Shown: positions 58,526-64,000 of the stretch, one piece after another | Layout: each line of letters starts with the position of its first letter | Position numbering within the stretch: the stretch's first letter is position 1 | NCBI GenBank assembly: GCA_947632085.1 | Contig: CANRNY010000001.1 | Span: 39,712-103,711, forward strand | DNA length: 64,000 nt | Direction: 5' to 3' | DNA from: an uncultured Bacilli bacterium | Lineage (GTDB): Bacteria > Bacillota_I > Bacilli_A > RF39 > UBA660 | Translations under genes and position numbers: made by a program | Notes under the pieces: model-generated | What the model was told of the DNA's origin: nothing | What the model saw: the letters and a program-made list of their open reading frames with translations, nothing else | Databases searched by the model: none

Positions 58526-59728
58526 CTACAAAAAATTAGAAATGTCAAACACTTTAATTCTCATCATATCAAATTTAGATAATTCCTTATCTATTTTGAA
58601 TTTAACAATCATTTGTGGATGATTAGCAACACTAATTAATTCATCATCTTTATCATACAATAAATCAGGTATTGTAAAGCTAAAAACCTCTGTATTTGGT
58701 CCAAAAAACTCTACTACATCACCTGGTTTAAAGTAGTTTCTTTGTTCTAACGTAAGCATTTTAGATTCCTTATCATAATCTAATACTATTCCTAAGAAAT
58801 CTTTATTACTCACTTCATCTCTACCTAAAAAATATTGTTCATCTTTACCTGGTAAAGAATTAAAAAATTGTTCTGTCGAATCTCTGTTTGCACATCTATT
58901 TAGTATACTTAGATAATATTTAGTATATGCCTCATTAATCGTTTTATTCACTACCATATCTATTAAATGTCTATAAACATCAATAACCGTTGCTATATAG
59001 TAAACACTACGCATACGTCCTTCTACTTTAAACGAATTAACACCTATCTTAATCATTTCTTCTATATTAGATACCATATTTAAATCTTTTGGTGTCATAC
59101 TAAATACTTCATTACTATTTGATGCATCAAAAACAAAACGACATACCTGCGCACAACCACCTCTATTACTATCACGATTAGTAGCATAATTAGATAATAC
59201 ACAACGACCACTTATCGCTGTACACATCGCCCCATGAATAAAACATTCTAATTCTATCCCTGTTTCATCTTTAATACGTTTAATCTCTTCTTTAGAAGCT
59301 TCTCTAGCTAAAACGACTCTAGAAGCACCTAATTCCTTATAAAAATTAACTACTTCATAATTAAGTGATGAAGCTTGTGTTGATACATGTAATTCAAGTT
59401 TTAAATTCAATTTACGCCATAAATCCATAACTACAACATCTGAAACAATTATGGCATCAATCCCTATTTCATCTAACTTAATTAAATATTCTTCTAATCC
59501 CTTTAAATCCTTATCATGAAAAACAATATTAACTGTAACATATACTCTTTTCCCTAAATTATGAGCAAATAAAGCTGCTTCTTTTAAATCATCAAGACTA
59601 AAATTTAATGCATTAGCTCTTAAACTATAATCTTGTCCTCCAATATATATAGCATCTGCCCCATATAAACAAGCAATTTTAAGTCTCTCTAAATCTCCTG
59701 CTGGAGCTAATAATTCTAACTTTTCCAT
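58526..59728 (-). CDS. Peptidase U32 family protein (YrrO-like, probable tRNA U34 hydroxylation)
   Basis: ELLAPAGDLERLKIACLYGADAIYIGG, ECFIHGAMCTAISGRCVLSNYATNRDSNRGGCAQVCRF. Confidence 0.92.
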   Translation of the reverse strand: MEKLELLAPAGDLERLKIACLYGADAIYIGGQDYSLRANALNFSLDDLKEAALFAHNLGKRVYVTVNIVFHDKDLKGLEEYLIKLDEIGIDAIIVSDVVVMDLWRKLNLKLELHVSTQASSLNYEVVNFYKELGASRVVLAREASKEEIKRIKDETGIELECFIHGAMCTAISGRCVLSNYATNRDSNRGGCAQVCRFVFDASNSNEVFSMTPKDLNMVSNIEEMIKIGVNSFKVEGRMRSVYYIATVIDVYRHLIDMVVNKTINEAYTKYYLSILNRCANRDSTEQFFNSLPGKDEQYFLGRDEVSNKDFLGIVLDYDKESKMLTLEQRNYFKPGDVVEFFGPNTEVFSFTIPDLLYDKDDELISVANHPQMIVKFKIDKELSKFDMMRIKVFDISNFL

Positions 59729-59729
59729 C

Positions 59730-60527
59730 TTATTTTCGCTCCTTTAACTTATAAATTGTCTCTTTATTTAAAAAACCATCATTTTCATTATCCATCATCT
59801 CAAAAGTATTTAAAAAATACATTACTTGATTATGACTAACTAACATCGTATTAACATAAAAATACTTAATATTACTTAAATTTAATAAATCCTTACCATT
59901 AAATATCTTATCTGAATACATTACTGTTCCATACTCATTTTCTACCGCTCTAAACTTAATACCTGTCGCTTTATCAGTAATAACATTAGTCTTCTCTTTA
60001 GGAATATTAAACTCTTCTTCCCAATTACTTAATAATAATCTTCTTGAATACATTACTTGATTATATCCATATAAATGAATACATACTGGTTTAATCGCCT
60101 TATCAGTAATAACTTTTAATTCATTTTTCGTAAGTTCATTCCCAATAAATAAACTATCTACTCTATCTAACCAAAAATTAACTGATTTAGTATTCGTCGC
60201 AAAATGGTTCTGAAACAAAATCATTTCTAACTTAGTATTTAACTTCTTTAATACTTGATATATCCCTATATCTTCAAAAACAATTCCTTTAATTGTTTTA
60301 AACTTCATAACTATATTTTTAAAATTATCTATCTCTTCAGAACCTAATATTCTATTTAAAATAATATATTTATTTGAAACATCAATTTCTTCTATATCTT
60401 CTAAAGAATATGTCTTATAACCAACACAATATCCTTCTAAACCAAAAAGAAAAGCAGCAACTCCTGCTTTTCTATAATCTTCTAGATGTTTTATATCATC
60501 TACATAAATTAATATTTTAGATATCAT
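59730..60527 (-). CDS. Peptidase U32-like protein (YrrN-like)
   Basis: Divergent U32-type protein paired with 58526..59728. Confidence 0.75.
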   Translation of the reverse strand: MISKILIYVDDIKHLEDYRKAGVAAFLFGLEGYCVGYKTYSLEDIEEIDVSNKYIILNRILGSEEIDNFKNIVMKFKTIKGIVFEDIGIYQVLKKLNTKLEMILFQNHFATNTKSVNFWLDRVDSLFIGNELTKNELKVITDKAIKPVCIHLYGYNQVMYSRRLLLSNWEEEFNIPKEKTNVITDKATGIKFRAVENEYGTVMYSDKIFNGKDLLNLSNIKYFYVNTMLVSHNQVMYFLNTFEMMDNENDGFLNKETIYKLKERK

Positions 60528-61110
60528 TTTTTCTAATGCTTACAGATAAGCCGTCTCCAACATCATAAAATTTAGTTTCAAATTCATCATTATTCTTTAA
60601 GAAATCAATATAATTTTCTATCTTACCTACTAATTGTTTTAAATTACGACTTGCTATTTGATTTCTATTTCCTACATGACCATGGAATTTTAAATTATCA
60701 GTTATAATAACTCCTCCAGGTTTTAAAAAATATTTATATTTTTCAAAAAATTTAGTATATTGACCTTTAGCTGCATCAATAAATATCAAATCATAACTTA
60801 CACCTGATAAATTAACTTCTAAAGCATCTTGATATACAACTTCTATTCTCTTTTCAAGTCCACATTTCTTTACATTCTTAAGGCATTCCATATATCTAGC
60901 TTCATCACGTTCTATAGTTGTAATTTTAACATCATCTTTAACTGAAGCCATTAAAATTGCTGAATACCCAATTGCACTACCTAATTCTAATATTTCTTTA
61001 ACATCATTTACTTTAATAAACTTTAAAATAAATGCTATCGAATCTTTTTCAATAATTGGTACATTATGTTCTTTAGCATAATGTTCCATTTCTATTATTT
61101 GTTCTTTCAT
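60517..61110 (-). CDS. YrrM/TrmR-type O-methyltransferase
   Basis: EILELGSAIGYSAILMA, YDLIFIDAAKGQYTKFFEKYKYFLKPGGVIITDN. Confidence 0.9.
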   Translation of the reverse strand: MKEQIIEMEHYAKEHNVPIIEKDSIAFILKFIKVNDVKEILELGSAIGYSAILMASVKDDVKITTIERDEARYMECLKNVKKCGLEKRIEVVYQDALEVNLSGVSYDLIFIDAAKGQYTKFFEKYKYFLKPGGVIITDNLKFHGHVGNRNQIASRNLKQLVGKIENYIDFLKNNDEFETKFYDVGDGLSVSIRKNDI

Positions 61111-61126
61111 TAACGATTCTCCTTAA

Positions 61127-62215
61127 CTAATAATCATACCATAATCCATTACGTTTTAGTTCGGCTATCTTCGCCTCATGTTCTGCATTAGTCTTTGTAA
61201 AATAAGTTTCTTTATTCTTATCAGCAACAAAGAATAAATAATCATGTTCTTCTGGTTCAATTGCTGCTACTAAAGAATCTGTACTAGGATTACATATCGG
61301 TCCGACTGGTAACTTACCAATCATACTAGGATGTCTTGTATTATAAGCATTAGCTTCATCTATTTCTTTTTGATAAAGTTCTCTTTCACTTAATTCAACT
61401 TTAGCTCCATAATAAGTAGTAACATCACTACCCAAGCTCATTCCTGCCTTTAAACGATTATAAAACACTCCTGCCACTCCAGCACGATCATTACTATTAT
61501 TACCTTCTAATTCAACAATACTTGCTAAAGTTAACATCTCATGTATTGAATACTTACTCTTTTCAATCTCCTCTTTATAAGGCTCTAATTTACTACTAGT
61601 CTCATCTAATAATCTCTTAATAATTTCTTCGATACTAGCATCATTATAAAAGATATAAGTATCAGGAGCTAAATAACCTTCAAGGGCATAATATAACTTA
61701 TCATTTAATATATCATCCGTCAAGAACCAATACTCATCAATAAGTCCCTTTAAATACTCTTTATCATTCATTTTAGTTAATATTTCTTCTTCACTATAAC
61801 CAAAATTACTACTAATAATTTTTACATAATTAACTAATCTTTTACCTTCAATAAAAGTAACTGTTACTGTATTATTAGCAATATCTCCCGCTGCCATTTT
61901 ATCTATAATATCACTAAAACTCATACCCTTATTTAATTCATAAGTTCCTGCCTGTAAACTAGCATGATGTAATTTTAAATATGCATAAGCTGCATACTTA
62001 TTTTTAATTAATCCTGCTTTTTCCAAATTATCTATAATAGTTTTTGTTGAATCTCCCGAATTAACAACAAATAATACTACATCCTGATCTGTTACTTCTT
62101 TTAAATTATTATCAACTGCTTCTAAATTAGTTTTATAAAAAACAACTAATCCTACACTAGCAATAACTATTAAAACTAATATTATTCCTAGTATAATAAG
62201 TATTTTCTTTTTCAT
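61127..62215 (-). CDS. mltG: Endolytic transglycosylase MltG (YceG-like)
   Basis: IEGKRL, LASIVELEGNNSNDRAGVAGVFYNRLKAGMSLGSDVTTYYG, NTRHPSMIGKLPVGPICNPS. Confidence 0.94.
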   Translation of the reverse strand: MKKKILIILGIILVLIVIASVGLVVFYKTNLEAVDNNLKEVTDQDVVLFVVNSGDSTKTIIDNLEKAGLIKNKYAAYAYLKLHHASLQAGTYELNKGMSFSDIIDKMAAGDIANNTVTVTFIEGKRLVNYVKIISSNFGYSEEEILTKMNDKEYLKGLIDEYWFLTDDILNDKLYYALEGYLAPDTYIFYNDASIEEIIKRLLDETSSKLEPYKEEIEKSKYSIHEMLTLASIVELEGNNSNDRAGVAGVFYNRLKAGMSLGSDVTTYYGAKVELSERELYQKEIDEANAYNTRHPSMIGKLPVGPICNPSTDSLVAAIEPEEHDYLFFVADKNKETYFTKTNAEHEAKIAELKRNGLWYDY

Positions 62216-62216
62216 A

Positions 62217-62504
62217 TTAATGAGCTTGATTAGCTTCGTCTAATTTTTCTTGAACAGAAGATAAAATATTTTCAATAACTAACCATTCTTTTTCTGTTTC
62301 AATAGGTAATAATGCAGGATCTTGTCCAGTTGGATCATATACAGACGCATATACTTTAGTACTTCCTTCTTCATCTAAAGTATTATCAGTATATACGATA
62401 TAACTCTTCTTAGTTTCATCAGAATCAAAAGTAAAAAGTATCTCGCATTCTACTTCTTCTCCTTGATCATTAACAATTGTAAAAACTCCTTTTTTTTCTT
62501 CCAT
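62217..62504 (-). CDS. DUF1292 family protein (YrzB-like)
   Basis: DDUF1292-type FTIVNDQGEEVECEILFTFDSDETKKSYIVYTD; position between yrrK and mltG. Confidence 0.88.
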   Translation of the reverse strand: MEEKKGVFTIVNDQGEEVECEILFTFDSDETKKSYIVYTDNTLDEEGSTKVYASVYDPTGQDPALLPIETEKEWLVIENILSSVQEKLDEANQAH

Positions 62505-62506
62505 AA

Positions 62507-62926
62507 TTATTTTCCTTTCATTTTTAGATAGGTATCAAGTATTATACTTGCTGCTATTCCATCTATTACTTTTTTTCTTTTTTTTCGACTCATATCTGCT
62601 TCTAATAAAGTATTCTCCGCCATTATTGTTGTTAAACGTTCATCAACTAAATGAACTTCCATCTTGTATCTCTCTTCTAAAGCTTCTTTAAACCTTGTAC
62701 TTCTTTCAGAAGCAAATCCTAGTGTATTATTCATATTTTTTGGTAATCCTAAAACTAAATCAGTTATTTCTTTTTCTTTGATAATTACATCTAAATCTTT
62801 AAATAAAAGATTATAATCTTCTCCATTCCATCTTAAAACCTTATAAGGTGATGAAATAGTATTAGTTTTATCAGATAAAGCTAAACCTAATGTTCTAGTA
62901 CCTAAATCAAGTCCTAAGTATCTCAT
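62507..62926 (-). CDS. ruvX: Holliday junction resolvase-like RuvX/YqgF (YrrK)
   Basis: RYLGLDLGTRTLGLALSD, VLGLPKNMNNTLG, VDERLTT. Confidence 0.94.
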   Translation of the reverse strand: MRYLGLDLGTRTLGLALSDKTNTISSPYKVLRWNGEDYNLLFKDLDVIIKEKEITDLVLGLPKNMNNTLGFASERSTRFKEALEERYKMEVHLVDERLTTIMAENTLLEADMSRKKRKKVIDGIAASIILDTYLKMKGK

Positions 62927-62927
62927 T

Positions 62928-63170
62928 CTACTTCAAATAATCTTCTAAAATAGTTGCTACTATTTCAGCACGATCTAAATCTAATATCTTACTACGACAA
63001 TCTTTATAGTTAGATATATATCCAGGATCACCACTAATTAAGTAACCTACTATTTGATTAGTTGGATTATATCCTCTTTCTTTTAAAGCAGAATATACTT
63101 CTTTCAAGGTTGATGATATTAATTTCTCTTTAACTACATTAACATCAAACAAACTTGTATCATCATTCAT
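62928..63170 (-). CDS. IreB family regulatory phosphoprotein (YrzL, DUF965)
   Basis: LKEVYSALKERGYNPTNQIVGYLISGDPGYISNYKDCRSKI. Confidence 0.93.
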   Translation of the reverse strand: MNDDTSLFDVNVVKEKLISSTLKEVYSALKERGYNPTNQIVGYLISGDPGYISNYKDCRSKILDLDRAEIVATILEDYLK

Positions 63171-63327
63171 ATAACACACCTTCTTAAGTACACTATAATT
63201 TTATCATTAAATAAATTATTTGAAAAGCCTTTAATAAAATTTACCAATCCACAACTACTCATTTATTTGTTTTATATCATCAATATATTTGTAATTTAAA
63301 TGGATTTCTCTTTAGACCACAATGACA

Positions 63328-64000
63328 CTATTTATTTTCTAAATCAATATGTAAATTTAATTCTTCTTCAGTTGGTAATTCTTTTAAAATTTCAGGCGGT
63401 AAATATTCTGATAGCTCATATGAACTAACTCCAATTGGTTTGTTTATATCTCTAAGTGCATATTCTACATTTAATTTATTCTTATTTCTGACAAGTATAA
63501 TACCTATAGATGGATTATCTAGCTCTGTTTTTAACATATCATCTAGGGCGGATAAATAATAATTCATTTTTCCTGCGTATTCTGGTATAAATTTTTTATT
63601 TTTCAGTTCAATTGCAACATAACAGTGGAGCTTTGTATGATAAAATAACAAGTCAATAAAATTTTCTTCATCATTAACTGTAACTCTATATTGATTAGCA
63701 ATAAAACTAAAACCATTCCCTAATTCTAATAATGTCATCTTAATTCTATCTATCATTGCTTGTTCAATATCTTTTTCTACAAAATTCTCACGTAGAGCAC
63801 CAACATCAAATATATAAGGGTCTTTCATAATTTCTTTTGCTAAAGAACTTTGTGGTTGTAAAAGCGTCAATTTAAAATTATTAGGTTTGTCCCCAAGAAT
63901 TTGTCTACCATATGCATCTCTCTTTATTTGAGTTTCTAAATAATCATAACTCCAACCATTATTATAAGTTTCTTTTATATACCATATTTTTTGATTATTG
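63328..64000 (-). CDS. DUF1016/YhcG-type PDDEXK nuclease family protein, N-terminus beyond the window
   Basis: Frame is open to base 64000: KIWYIKETYNNGWSYDYLETQIKRDAYGRQ...KDPYIFDV...FIDLLFYHTKLHCYVAIELKNKKF.PEYAGKMNYYLS. Confidence 0.85.
   Translation of the reverse strand, partial: NNQKIWYIKETYNNGWSYDYLETQIKRDAYGRQILGDKPNNFKLTLLQPQSSLAKEIMKDPYIFDVGALRENFVEKDIEQAMIDRIKMTLLELGNGFSFIANQYRVTVNDEENFIDLLFYHTKLHCYVAIELKNKKFIPEYAGKMNYYLSALDDMLKTELDNPSIGIILVRNKNKLNVEYALRDINKPIGVSSYELSEYLPPEILKELPTEEELNLHIDLENK

Noticed and set aside
58018-63170. The yrzL-yrrK-yrzB-mltG-yrrM-yrrN-yrrO-greA cluster as a novel system
   Set aside because: It matches the conserved Firmicutes gene order around these genes; ordinary housekeeping.

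Overview
This is an AT-rich 64-kb chromosomal window from a low-GC Gram-positive bacterium. Gene content and synteny fit Bacilli or an uncultured relative (inference). It uses the standard code: TGA, TAA and TAG are all used as stops. Most of the window is housekeeping: queA, uvrC, trxA, rnhC, holA, comEC/comEA, an ftsW/rodA-type gene, def, nusB, mutS, a ylbL-like protease, lon, tig, greA, and a yrzL-yrrK-yrzB-mltG-yrrM-yrrN-yrrO-like cluster. No rRNA, tRNA or CRISPR array was recognised. The standout region is ~7.36-26.14 kb. It holds five tandem paralogous Tyr/Asp/Glu/Lys-rich surface proteins with Cna-B/pilin-like domains and an SPNTSD/PPNTSN + TM C-terminal anchor. Two O-antigen-ligase-like (PF04932-type) membrane proteins are each coupled by overlapping ORFs to one surface protein. 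Three of the promoters have a G8-G9 homopolymer in the spacer between a perfect TTGACA -35 and a perfect TATAAT -10, at a constant 18-bp spacing. This predicts slipped-strand phase variation of transcription. Together these suggest a phase-variable, recombining and possibly (tyrosine-)O-glycosylated surface-protein system. Other items: a divergent RnfC/RnfD pair that lacks the usual RnfC glycine-rich loop, a nitroreductase interrupted by one in-frame TAG, sporulation-associated gene families (spoVID/ysxE next to lon, ylbJ next to ylbL, a YjcZ-like peptide), two very large orphan proteins, and small ORFs missed by the ORF track.
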